Source: a virus. From it: 34,883 bases of DNA. The first letter of the stretch is position 1. Each line of letters opens with the position of its first letter. Made by a program: the position numbers and the translations under genes. The stretch lies in IMG/VR virus record IMGVR_UViG_3300006751_000055, positions 1 through 34,883 of that record, one strand, 5' to 3'. Shown piece after piece: positions 16,640-25,183 of this stretch. The notes beneath the pieces were generated by a model. That model was not told the DNA's origin. It did not search any database and saw nothing but the letters and a program-made list of their open reading frames with translations.

Positions 16640-19600
16640 CTATCCTAAAAGTTTAAAATTATATCTTAAGGATCTCGTGCTGAATCCCCAGTCTTCGCTA
16701 TAATCCAGTCGCGCCATATACGGTCTATTGAGATGAACCACGTCTTTCTTCGGGTCGACAGACCAGCATTTAATAGTGGTGTTTCGACTGGTAGAATCCA
16801 CAACCTTCACTAGCCAATAGGTCCGACCCTTGCGAGTCTGCTTCTCAATTACCTCCCGAGGAATAAACCATGCCACACCAAGGTCATGGTCCCAATCTCC
16901 CAACGGAGGAACACAGTGATCAGCTAACTGCTCCTCTATATAATCATCCATCACTAGTGCAAACGGAAAGACTCCGGTCAAGTTGACCAAGTATTCAATC
17001 TTCTCTTCATCTGTAAAGTCTCCTTCCGGTTCGTACATCTCAATATTTTCGTTTAGCTTCTTACGAGTTTTGGGTCGATCAACCACTGCCGCAGACCAGA
17101 AATGCTTAAGCCCAGAGAAACGATCATCGACTAACTCGTTCAGAGCCTGTGCTCGCACAAGAACATCCAGAGCCTTTTTATTTAATTTAGAATAAATTAT
17201 TTCTTCATCGAATAACAAATCCTCAACAGTATTAAACGGGCGGCGAGTGATAATCTGTTCAATCGCTGCGTCTCCCAATCCCTTGATCGAAGTCAGGGGC
17301 TGAATCAAAGTTCTCCCATCGGCAGAGATCTCCCACACCGTGCCAGATGAATTAATGTCCAGCGCCGCAATTGTAAACCCTTGAGATTTAGCTACATTGA
17401 TTGCTGTTTCTTTTCTGGCTTCTGGCTCTTTGTCCAGAAACGCTGCCATCCACTCTGAAGGGAAATAATGCAGAAGATGGGCACACTGATAGCTAAGAAT
17501 GCTGTAGCTAACAGCGTGGGACTTATTAAAACCATACCCTGAGAAGTACTCGAACTTTTCCCAGAGTCCTTCGGCGAAGGCTTTCGAAAGTCCTTTATCG
17601 ATACAACCTTCGATGAACTTATTGTAGATTTTAATTTTCTTGGCATCTGTGGAGCCTGTTCCCTTTTTAGTTAGAAGCTTGCGGAGCATATTCCCTTCAT
17701 CAAGAGAAAGGTTCTTACCCAGCTTATGTGCCAATAAAGCAATCTGCTCTTGGAAAATCAAGAACCCATAGGTCTCTTCGGTAACCTCTCTAATTAATTC
17801 ATGCCCATAGACAACATCGTTAGGATTGTTTTTCGCCTCCACATATAACTCGTGCACGTTCGCACTCAAAGGACCGGGACGATAGATGGATGTGATCGCC
17901 GAGATATCAATAATACTTGTTGGCTTGGCTTTTTGGCAGAATGTTTGTGCACCTTTCTCTGTGAACTGAAAGACACCAGCCCACTTACCCTTGTGAAAGA
18001 TGTTCTCGTAGATGGCTTGGTCATCAAAATTTATTTTATCTGGATGGAGGTGTTCATCATAATACTCTTTGACCTGTGCGAAGGTTGGATCTGCGATACC
18101 TTTGTGGCGTCGGAGGATGTGTTTAATAGCTCCCTCCATCATTCGCAGAGAAGCCAAGCCAAGGATATCAAATTTAATAAACCCTAGTGGTTCCAAGTGT
18201 CGGACGTTCTGTCCTTCCGACCACGGGGTCTGGCGTACGCCCCCACTGTTAATCAGTGGCATCCATTTATCAAGATTCTCTCCAACCACAACACCACCGG
18301 CATGGCGGCTAACGCTGCGAACCTGTCCGTGTAAAGCCTCGATGTGTGTTTTGATGTCTGGATATTTATCAAAGAACTTCTGAAGCGTTGGGGAGAACTC
18401 CACAACCTCATCAAAGGTTGGGGTATATACTCCTGCTTTGATCCCGTGTTTCTTTTTTGCGATAGGAGTCGCTTCATTAATCATTCGCGATGTGACTGGA
18501 TTAACCTCAATAAAAGGAATCTCATATAGCTTCGCAATGTCCTTGATTAAAGAACGCAGCTTTAATGTATTAAAGTTTGAAATAGGAACAACCGTGCTGT
18601 CGCCCCACTCTTCAATAAGTTGTTCTTTAAGAACCATTGGATCGGAGACATCATAATCAATATCCGGATAATCTGTTTGGTCTCTCCGCATGAAACGCTC
18701 AAAGAGTAGATTATATTTGAGAGGATCGACCTGAGTAATACCGATCAAAAAAGATACTAAAGATCCAGCGGCGGAGCCACGACCTGCGCCGACAAGCTGT
18801 CTTTCGAGAGCTTTGTCTGATATGGTTTTCATTGTCAAGAAGTATTTTGTGAAGCCTCGATCTTCTATAATCTTCAATTCATACTTGATGCGATCCACGT
18901 AGTCCGATAATCTAGGATCGTCTGCGCCCATGTATTTGCGAAGCCCAGTGACACAACACTCTCTCAGTGCGCGTTCGGGTGTCTTACCCTCTGGAACAAC
19001 AAAATCAGGTAAGCGTACCACATCATCAGGCATGAAGGTTTCAATCCGATTATGAGCGATATCGTGCGTGCGTGTGATCGAAGCTTTGATTAAGTTATCG
19101 TCATACTCTTGTCCGAGTGCAAAAGAATATTCTTTATAAGCCTTCCACATCTCATCGCCATTCTTAGGATATAATTCGTAGCCGATATCATCGATGCCTT
19201 CTGGAAGCTCGGTACTCATCCAACTGGGCATGCCTCCTTTACCGAGCCAGCCCAATCGTTTGTAGAGTTCGCGGTCGCGCCACGCCTCTGGACTTGGGTA
19301 GTGACTGTCTGCCGTAGAAACCAACTCCACGCCATACTCTGTTGCGACTTGAATAATATGCTTGTTCAGTTCATGTTGTTCTGAGATGTTATTCCACTGA
19401 AGTTCTCCATACCACCGGTCGCCGAAGATCTTTTGCATCTTCTCGGTGGTCAACCTCATTGCATCCATAATAGCATCAGGACCATCATCTTTATTATCCC
19501 AATAATTGCCAGCATACACACCGCCAAGACAAGCAGACGTGGCAATAACACCTTCACTGTGAGCAGCAAGCATATTGTAATCAACACGAGGATACCGATA

Positions 19601-20065
19601 AAAATTTGTCCCATCATAGCTCTCCGATATGAGCTTAAATATGTTGTTCAAACCTGTTTGGTTCATTGCCAACAAAATAAGATGGTTCCTTTTGTTCAAA
19701 AGACTCTTGGCACGCTTGCTTGCGTTTTCGTCCTCAATAACCAGCCCGCTTTTCTTCTGCTTCTTTTTTGCCTCTTTCGACTCTTCATATGCAGTTTTCC
19801 ACTTTGAGACAGATGGAATAAAATAAGCCTCCACTCCAAAAATCGGCTTAAAATCTTTTCCTTCCGCCTTCATTTTTTTTGCATGCAGAACCTGATAAGA
19901 GAGTCCATTCATATGCCCGTGGTCGGTCAGAGCCAACGCATCGCTTCCGTTTTGATATGCAAAATCCATATGGTCCTGCGGATATCCTAACCCGTCAAAC
20001 AGCGACAAGCCGCTATGTGCATGGAGCCCCACAAAAGGAATGGCTGTCTTTGTTCTTTCACTCAT
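16640..20065 (-). CDS. dnaE: DNA polymerase III alpha subunit (family C, DnaE-type)
   Basis: This is a 1141-residue replicative polymerase, nearly the length of bacterial DnaE. The start at 20065 (MSERTKTA) has AGGAG nine bases upstream. The PHP domain at the N-terminus keeps metal-ligand motifs: LHAHSGLSLFDG, LTDHGHMNG, GVEAY and TADSHY, so metal-dependent exonuclease activity is possible. The polymerase core shows GAGRGSAAGSLVSF and the acidic pair in YPDIDYDVSD (about residue 467), with the third Asp in FIKFDILGLASL (about 632). RHAGGVVVG and GYGFNKSHAVSYSIL are also typical. The C-terminus carries an OB-like stretch. It overlaps the preceding gene by eight bases. Phage DnaE alongside a family A enzyme is unusual. 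Confidence 0.97.
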   Translation of the reverse strand: MSERTKTAIPFVGLHAHSGLSLFDGLGYPQDHMDFAYQNGSDALALTDHGHMNGLSYQVLHAKKMKAEGKDFKPIFGVEAYFIPSVSKWKTAYEESKEAKKKQKKSGLVIEDENASKRAKSLLNKRNHLILLAMNQTGLNNIFKLISESYDGTNFYRYPRVDYNMLAAHSEGVIATSACLGGVYAGNYWDNKDDGPDAIMDAMRLTTEKMQKIFGDRWYGELQWNNISEQHELNKHIIQVATEYGVELVSTADSHYPSPEAWRDRELYKRLGWLGKGGMPSWMSTELPEGIDDIGYELYPKNGDEMWKAYKEYSFALGQEYDDNLIKASITRTHDIAHNRIETFMPDDVVRLPDFVVPEGKTPERALRECCVTGLRKYMGADDPRLSDYVDRIKYELKIIEDRGFTKYFLTMKTISDKALERQLVGAGRGSAAGSLVSFLIGITQVDPLKYNLLFERFMRRDQTDYPDIDYDVSDPMVLKEQLIEEWGDSTVVPISNFNTLKLRSLIKDIAKLYEIPFIEVNPVTSRMINEATPIAKKKHGIKAGVYTPTFDEVVEFSPTLQKFFDKYPDIKTHIEALHGQVRSVSRHAGGVVVGENLDKWMPLINSGGVRQTPWSEGQNVRHLEPLGFIKFDILGLASLRMMEGAIKHILRRHKGIADPTFAQVKEYYDEHLHPDKINFDDQAIYENIFHKGKWAGVFQFTEKGAQTFCQKAKPTSIIDISAITSIYRPGPLSANVHELYVEAKNNPNDVVYGHELIREVTEETYGFLIFQEQIALLAHKLGKNLSLDEGNMLRKLLTKKGTGSTDAKKIKIYNKFIEGCIDKGLSKAFAEGLWEKFEYFSGYGFNKSHAVSYSILSYQCAHLLHYFPSEWMAAFLDKEPEARKETAINVAKSQGFTIAALDINSSGTVWEISADGRTLIQPLTSIKGLGDAAIEQIITRRPFNTVEDLLFDEEIIYSKLNKKALDVLVRAQALNELVDDRFSGLKHFWSAAVVDRPKTRKKLNENIEMYEPEGDFTDEEKIEYLVNLTGVFPFALVMDDYIEEQLADHCVPPLGDWDHDLGVAWFIPREVIEKQTRKGRTYWLVKVVDSTSRNTTIKCWSVDPKKDVVHLNRPYMARLDYSEDWGFSTRSLRYNFKLLG

Positions 20066-20963
20066 TAATATCAACTCCTATTGGATTCCACTCTCTATAA
20101 GAAAGTATACATTTGGCGGGTCTATGTACCGTGTTTCCGCTGCCGGTATACTTACAAAAATTCTGCCAGCTATCAATACCGTAATACCAATCGATCTCCG
20201 ATACTATAGCTTCCTCTACTTTAGCAGATTCAAAAACTTTGTCAAGAGAAAAAAACCTCGCTGACCATTTTTTATGTAGAGGCAATCTTTCAGTAGGGAT
20301 TTCGCCGGATTGTTTCTGTCCCGGTACCTTATCGCCGGTCCCTGAACGGATCACTTTCATATATTCAGAGTAGTCATCTGCATCAAACGTGAACCCCAGG
20401 TATTTTCCCTCGCGAACAGTCTCCCCGAGGTCGCTTAAAAAGAATGCACGGCGGCTAGATATATCTTTTCTATATGGGCGCAACACAGAAGGTTCGTATA
20501 CCCCATACGGGAAAGCGACATAGAACCTATCAGGGGCGACCCAAGTGCTTATCTGGGTTGATGTGTCAAACGCTGACCGAGCACCATATAGCACACTCCA
20601 AGCCAAGCAATCCCGCTTCTTTCGATCATTAGGATGGACAGGGACATAATAAATTGTTACGGGCTTCTTCTCGTCTGTGGGCTTAATACCATAATTTCTA
20701 CCCAGGCATACTGGATCATAAATATAATCTCCGAGCCGGTGACGAATCAATGGTTGCATGTCGTCATTGCATACGACCCAGATTGTTTCGCAACCAGCCC
20801 AGGCACACTCAACCACGGCTCTTTCCACTGCTAGATAGTTCGGAGCAACAGGCATCAAAGAATCGTGCCATGGAAAACTAAAATCCAGCGGCTGTCCAGC
20901 CACGGGAACAATGCCAGCCAAGTGAAACGTCTTTTCACTGATTGTACTTTTACGCAAAGACAT
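20058..20963 (-). CDS. Nucleotidyltransferase-like protein, probably leaderless
   Basis: This is a 301-residue protein. The N-terminus AGIVPVAGQPLDFSFPWHDS followed by a helix with YLAVERAVVECAWAG and then ETIWVVCNDD resembles the Rossmann-like start of sugar-nucleotidyltransferases (GIVPVAG..., IWVVCND), but the GxGTRL loop is not classical. Later parts (DRFYVAFPYGVY, GKYLGFTFDADD) are mixed alpha/beta. From memory, proteins like this occur in T4-like marine phages without assigned function. No SD precedes the ATG; the -10 of a sigma70 promoter ends six bases before it, so the mRNA may start at or next to the AUG. It is coupled to dnaE. An active-site assignment is not possible. Confidence 0.7.
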   Translation of the reverse strand: MSLRKSTISEKTFHLAGIVPVAGQPLDFSFPWHDSLMPVAPNYLAVERAVVECAWAGCETIWVVCNDDMQPLIRHRLGDYIYDPVCLGRNYGIKPTDEKKPVTIYYVPVHPNDRKKRDCLAWSVLYGARSAFDTSTQISTWVAPDRFYVAFPYGVYEPSVLRPYRKDISSRRAFFLSDLGETVREGKYLGFTFDADDYSEYMKVIRSGTGDKVPGQKQSGEIPTERLPLHKKWSARFFSLDKVFESAKVEEAIVSEIDWYYGIDSWQNFCKYTGSGNTVHRPAKCILSYREWNPIGVDINE

Positions 20964-20969
20964 AAGGAT

Positions 20970-20998
20970 ATAATAACAAACTAAAAGATAAAAGTCAA
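20970..20998 (-). promoter_or_regulatory. Sigma70-type promoter placing transcription start at or beside the ATG
   Basis: TTGACT (20993-20998), 17 bases, TATTAT (20970-20975). The -10 is followed by six bases and then the ATG at 20963, so the expected transcript starts at or within a base of the start codon. The -35 overlaps the stop codon (TGA) of the small gene upstream. Confidence 0.7.
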
Positions 20999-21219
20999 AT
21001 TGTATTTATAAGACGAGCCATTTTTTTTAACCTCTCAATCCCGCCATAACGATTGTATAATATTATTTCACCATCTTCAATGGCGGGCAGTTCTTTTTCT
21101 TCTGTGGGCTCTTCGGGTTCTAATTCAATAGGCTCTTCTTCTACCATCCCTGCCCATCGGCGATGTTCTTGTGGTATTAGATTTAAGAATGGGATATTTT
21201 TAATTTCTGTAACTTTCAT
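20995..21219 (-). CDS. Small acidic protein
   Basis: This is a 74-residue protein starting MKVTEIKNIPFLNLIP with AAGAGG upstream. The middle is Glu/Pro-rich (ELEPEEPTEEKELPAIE) and presumably disordered; the C-terminus is a short basic helix (IERLKKMARLINTI). No family. It overlaps the end of the preceding gene by 20 bases and its stop is built into the -35 of the next promoter. Confidence 0.6.
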   Translation of the reverse strand: MKVTEIKNIPFLNLIPQEHRRWAGMVEEEPIELEPEEPTEEKELPAIEDGEIILYNRYGGIERLKKMARLINTI

Positions 21220-22132
21220 TACTGTGCCTCTTACTTGTTTTAATTAATTCATGAAGCATGTTGTAACTGCGACCGTCTGTCACCGAGTGTGCTGAAATGA
21301 TTTCTTCCTCTGTTCGTGTATCGTAGATTATACAATCAGAACTCGGATGTGAAGATACTCCATATGACTCAACATGTCTCTGTTCAGCCTCGATCCGTAC
21401 GGCGTAGTATTTATATTTCGACGGGTTTCTTGTGTCACGACCATTGCGTGCGCCTCGGATACCAGCGCGGCGCATCATGTCAAGAATCTTAAATCGCACT
21501 GCGACGTCAGAGTATTCAATATCGTTCATCTGTTCTTTGGATAAGCGCGAGACAGCGACCAGATCTTTTACATTGCCTCTCTTCGCACCCATTCGAACTG
21601 AAGGATAAAAATATATTTCTCTAGCTAGATCTGAATCATCAAACAGATAGTCATATTCATGACAACAACCAGAACGAACATTGAACCAATCAAAAACTCT
21701 ATATTTTTCCGGAGTATCTAAAAAAGAAACTCCTTGAATATTATCAATGTTGAATATACGCAATGTGTTATAGCTATACTCAACTTTGGTGCCACCCGAA
21801 GTGATAAATGTAGCCACTCTCTGGTGTTCATCTATGCGCATCGAAGAGAGCTTGTTTGATAACGGCAGCTTTCCGGCTACAGACATAGCAAAGAGTGCCC
21901 TGTTCCATAAATCATTTTTCGAAAACCCGACGGTTCGAATACCGTCGGGAGTTTGCATCTTATATATGACAGGGCGTAAAGCAAACGCAGTCAGATCAAA
22001 ATCGGGTTCAAAAAAATCAAACAAAAATGGAGTTGAATCCTGACTGTTTAAAATCAGTGCTGCGTCATTTAGGTATGCATATGTTACGGCAGCTAAACTA
22101 TGACCAACAACAATCTCATCATGATGTCTCAT
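21200..22132 (-). CDS. Rossmann-like protein, possibly dinucleotide-binding
   Basis: This is a 310-residue protein. The N-terminus EIVVGHSLAAVTYAYLND resembles the first beta-alpha unit of FAD/NAD-binding proteins (VVGxxxAA), but the GxGxxG glycines are reduced to one, so cofactor binding is uncertain. The rest is alpha/beta with few motifs; one notable stretch, FDWFNVRSGCCHEYDYLFDD, has a Cys pair and His. It overlaps the GroES-like gene by 14 bases and the following gene by 20. From memory, similar unannotated proteins occur in large marine phages. Function unknown. Confidence 0.65.
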   Translation of the reverse strand: MRHHDEIVVGHSLAAVTYAYLNDAALILNSQDSTPFLFDFFEPDFDLTAFALRPVIYKMQTPDGIRTVGFSKNDLWNRALFAMSVAGKLPLSNKLSSMRIDEHQRVATFITSGGTKVEYSYNTLRIFNIDNIQGVSFLDTPEKYRVFDWFNVRSGCCHEYDYLFDDSDLAREIYFYPSVRMGAKRGNVKDLVAVSRLSKEQMNDIEYSDVAVRFKILDMMRRAGIRGARNGRDTRNPSKYKYYAVRIEAEQRHVESYGVSSHPSSDCIIYDTRTEEEIISAHSVTDGRSYNMLHELIKTSKRHSNESYRN

Positions 22133-22409
22133 TATCTACCAAAGCGAGAACATAGTTCTCCAGTACAAGCTGGTGGGAAACCCCCCTGACCTTCACGCTC
22201 TTGACCATATGTCCCTCAACAACCGCACACTGACCCACCTTGAAAGAAGGCGAGTCAGGCGCAGTAGCTGTTATTCGAACCAGCATATGCTGATCGATGT
22301 TGGGAGCAATATAGCCATCTGGCACCAAGATCGTAGTAGAGTTCTCCTCTTCAACTTCCACTGGTTCGACTAACAAATGCCTATTTTGTGGAACCAAACT
22401 CATTTGCAT
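22119..22409 (-). CDS. groES: GroES-like co-chaperonin candidate
   Basis: This 96-residue protein is the length of GroES (97) and follows its plan. The first strand is PQNRHLLVEPVEVEEENSTT, where GroES has HDRVIVKRKEVETKSAGG. A mobile loop with hydrophobic ILV follows (TILVPDGY), at the place of the GroEL-contacting IVL, then the barrel with FKVGQCAVVEGHMVKSVKV, where GroES has VKVGDIVIF. It ends LENYVLALVD, like SDILAIV in GroES. Identity is low, as for T4 gp31, so the call rests on motif order and on the phage GroEL in the window. The start is ATG at 22409 or 22403; the SD is weak and translation is probably coupled to the upstream gene. Confidence 0.7.
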   Translation of the reverse strand: MQMSLVPQNRHLLVEPVEVEEENSTTILVPDGYIAPNIDQHMLVRITATAPDSPSFKVGQCAVVEGHMVKSVKVRGVSHQLVLENYVLALVDNETS

Positions 22410-22657
22410 GTCTTTCGTACGTGGTTATAGAAGTCCATCAGTTGATCGATATCGGTGTCCTCTTTGACCATTCGATATGCTTTAACTGCCATGCTGATCT
22501 CATCCTTTGAAAGCCAGCCGTTCTCTACATAGTTTGTCTTCAAAGCACGCTTCTGATCTTTATATGGTTCCATTGCGTCCTCAATTGTTCGCAAAGATTT
22601 AATATAAGTCGTAATGCGACCTTCTTTTTCTTGATATTCATTCTCAGGGTTAGACAT
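22400..22657 (-). CDS. Small helical protein, GapR/DUF2312-like
   Basis: This is an 85-residue protein. The start is 22657 (MSNPENEYQEK) with AAAAGGAG upstream, not the ATG at 22696, because a sigma70 promoter's start point falls near 22681. A predicted helix-turn-helix-turn layout (ITTYIKSLRTIEDAMEPYKD, then NYVENGWLSKDEISMAVKAY, then IDQLMDFY) resembles the three-helix DNA-binding GapR/DUF2312 family by spacing of hydrophobics. The similarity is weak, so the assignment is tentative. It heads the unit that includes the GroES-like gene. Confidence 0.65.
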   Translation of the reverse strand: MSNPENEYQEKEGRITTYIKSLRTIEDAMEPYKDQKRALKTNYVENGWLSKDEISMAVKAYRMVKEDTDIDQLMDFYNHVRKTCK

Positions 22658-22687
22658 TAACTCTCTCCTTTTAAAAGTTATAGGACC

Positions 22688-22716
22688 AGTATACATCCTA
22701 TTTGTTCATTTGTCAA
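22688..22716 (-). promoter_or_regulatory. Sigma70-type promoter for the 22657 unit
   Basis: TTGACA (22711-22716), 17 bases, TATACT (22688-22693): near-consensus. It follows the NrdJ stop directly and would start RNA near 22681. Confidence 0.85.
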
Positions 22717-22725
22717 GTATTTTTT

Positions 22726-25173
22726 TTATCCACATTTTGCGTAGCCACATTGACCACACGAGACACAACCATCTTGATAAACCAGACCATCTTCGTCACC
22801 ACACTCTGGACAGCTTTTATCCCCAGCAGGTTCTCCATCTTGAATATAGTTTTTAAGAATTCTAGCGATGCACCTAGCAAAGCTAAACATATCACTATCT
22901 TTATCTTTTTGTAGTTGCTCAACCAAAAGGCGCGGTGGGGCACCATGCCTTAAAGCTAAAGAGATCATTCGAGTAAAAGCCGACTCGTTCGGATTGTCAA
23001 ATACACGAACAATATCTCTTACAACGGTTGTGTCATCGTCAATTCCGAATGTCAAGTCATATCTATTTGTTTTTGTTTTAAATCGATGTTTGGTAAGTCG
23101 ACCCTCTGTGTGACGCTTTGGAATTTCGATCAGGTTTGATAAGCCACCAAGAACTTCGTAGGGACGATCATTATATAGACCAACAAGAATAGTCCACTTC
23201 TCGCCTTTGATAGTAGTGTGATGAATGTCACAGTCAACCACCTCCGGTCTTAGCGGTGCACCGTTCTGAGGGAATACTTCGGTTTCCTCCTTCTTGTTGG
23301 TTACCAGTACTCCGGTGCGACTGCCGTCCACATAAACTGTGATGCCTTTCAAGCCTTCTTTCCAACCCTTCATATAAAGTTTTCCAACAACCTCCGGAGA
23401 TGTTTTTTCCGGAAGATTGATAGTAGAACTAATCGCATGATCAATGTTCTTTTGGATTGTCGCTTGAATTTCTACGCGGCGGGACCAATCTATCTGATCG
23501 CTTTCTACAAAGAAGTCGGGTAAGCCGCCATCTGTTATGTCATCGCACCCATCTTGTTGGTCGCACCAGTCTTGAACATTGTGATGATATACTTTATATT
23601 CTACCCATCGATCCCCTAAATCATCTACGAAATCTGGCTCGATGTCCTGCTCATTGTGGTTCAACTTTCGTCGGCGGATATATGAATTACGAAAAACTGG
23701 CTCCAGCCCTGAGCTAGTACGGGATAGAATTGATACGCTGCCCGTTGGGGCATTTGTTAAAATAGAAATGTTGCGTCGACCGGTCTCGGCAATCATCGCT
23801 TGAATTCGTTTTGGCAAGCGACGGATATACACATTACTCTTTTCTTTTTCCCAATCAAACACTGGGAATGCTCCGCGTTCTTGTGCGAGCCTTGCGCTCT
23901 CTTCGTATGCTTTGTCTCTCAAGGTGCTATAGATCTTGTCGATCACATCCAGACTTTCAGATGCATCGTATGGTAAGCACAAGCACGCAATTGCATCAGC
24001 AAGCCCGTGTGTTCCAAGTCCGGTTCGGCGACCATCAAGACAAGCTGCACGCAACTTTGTCCAAAGCTTCTTTTCGTCCTTGGTATCAGCAATCTTAATT
24101 ATTTTCGCTAACTGATCAGCCTCAAGCTCAACCAAATCATCAGACAGGCGCATTGCCATTGTGATTGTTTCCCCAAATTGCTCGTAGTCGAAATAAGCAT
24201 TCTCGGAAAAGGGTTCTTTCACAAAGTTTTTTAAATTTACAGAAATAAGACGACAACTGTCATGGGATGATAGGGGAATCTCCGCACAAGGGTTCGTTGA
24301 GATGGTCTCAAATCCCACATCAGCATAACATTCGGCTGGAAGATTCTTTTTGATGTTATCCCACATCAACAGACCGGGCTCTGCTGTCTTGGTTGCGCTT
24401 TCAACTATCGCGTTCCACAAATCGCGTGCACGAATTGTTTTTGTGTAGTTTACTGCCTCATCTGGCTCAGAATCCACCGGATATCGCAAAAGGAAATCTG
24501 CGTCCGAGTCAACCGCATGCATGAAATCATCACTTAGTTTCACCGAAACGTTTGCGCCGGTTACCTTCGACAGATCGTGTTTCATGGTTACGAATTTCTC
24601 AATGTCAGGATGTCTAACATCCATTGAAATCATTAAAGCACCACGGCGTCCGTTCTGCCCAACCATTCGACATACATAAGAGTAGAAATCAGCGAATGAC
24701 CATGCTCCAGTAGTTGTACCAGCCGAGTTGTTGACTGGCGTATTTTCAGGGCGAAGTTCCGAGATGTCAACACCAACCCCACATCGACGCTTAAATAGAT
24801 TCGCTAAGTCTTTACCCGTCTCTACAATCGAGGACATATTATCCTCTGGAGAAGACACAACGACACAATTAGATAGAGATGCGTGCACATGGTTGTTGCC
24901 ACATCCAAACATCACAGAGCCCTGCGGTACGATCCGGTCAAACCCATCAAAAGCATCCCGAATCTCTTGATACGATAACTGTCGAGGTCCACCAAACTTT
25001 TCCTCTATCTTCGCAAATTCACTAGCCAGACGATCATGCATGGCGTCTGGTGTTTTTTCTAATATTTCACCCGCTTTATTTTTGAGGGCATATTTGGTGA
25101 GAAAAACATTGGTTGCTAACTCATCGCCCCCAAAATATTTTAAAGTTCTTTCCCGCGCTGTATCAAGTGTCAT
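22726..25173 (-). CDS. nrdJ: Ribonucleotide reductase, class II (adenosylcobalamin-dependent)
   Basis: This is an 815-residue enzyme that reduces ribonucleotides to deoxyribonucleotides using adenosylcobalamin, independent of oxygen. The start at 25173 (MTLDTARERTLKY) has AGAGG upstream; the frame before it lies mostly in the helicase gene. Motifs include SLSNCVVVSSP (first redox Cys), GVGVDISELRP, GRRGALMISMDVRHPDIEKF and the catalytic STNPCAEIPLSSHDSCRL with the radical Cys and Glu, plus TNAPTGSVSILSRTSSGLEP. A TSCPD-like domain and a C-terminal CPECG...CVSCGQCGYAKCG zinc/redox tail end the protein. No NrdB subunit is present, as expected. It follows the helicase by 10 bases. Confidence 0.95.
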   Translation of the reverse strand: MTLDTARERTLKYFGGDELATNVFLTKYALKNKAGEILEKTPDAMHDRLASEFAKIEEKFGGPRQLSYQEIRDAFDGFDRIVPQGSVMFGCGNNHVHASLSNCVVVSSPEDNMSSIVETGKDLANLFKRRCGVGVDISELRPENTPVNNSAGTTTGAWSFADFYSYVCRMVGQNGRRGALMISMDVRHPDIEKFVTMKHDLSKVTGANVSVKLSDDFMHAVDSDADFLLRYPVDSEPDEAVNYTKTIRARDLWNAIVESATKTAEPGLLMWDNIKKNLPAECYADVGFETISTNPCAEIPLSSHDSCRLISVNLKNFVKEPFSENAYFDYEQFGETITMAMRLSDDLVELEADQLAKIIKIADTKDEKKLWTKLRAACLDGRRTGLGTHGLADAIACLCLPYDASESLDVIDKIYSTLRDKAYEESARLAQERGAFPVFDWEKEKSNVYIRRLPKRIQAMIAETGRRNISILTNAPTGSVSILSRTSSGLEPVFRNSYIRRRKLNHNEQDIEPDFVDDLGDRWVEYKVYHHNVQDWCDQQDGCDDITDGGLPDFFVESDQIDWSRRVEIQATIQKNIDHAISSTINLPEKTSPEVVGKLYMKGWKEGLKGITVYVDGSRTGVLVTNKKEETEVFPQNGAPLRPEVVDCDIHHTTIKGEKWTILVGLYNDRPYEVLGGLSNLIEIPKRHTEGRLTKHRFKTKTNRYDLTFGIDDDTTVVRDIVRVFDNPNESAFTRMISLALRHGAPPRLLVEQLQKDKDSDMFSFARCIARILKNYIQDGEPAGDKSCPECGDEDGLVYQDGCVSCGQCGYAKCG

Positions 25174-25183
25174 GCTTTGCCTC

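Noticed and set aside
20229-20250. TTGACA-16-TAAAGT inside the nucleotidyltransferase-like gene
   Set aside because: The -10 is poor, the site is fully within coding sequence, and dnaE is already coupled to the preceding gene.
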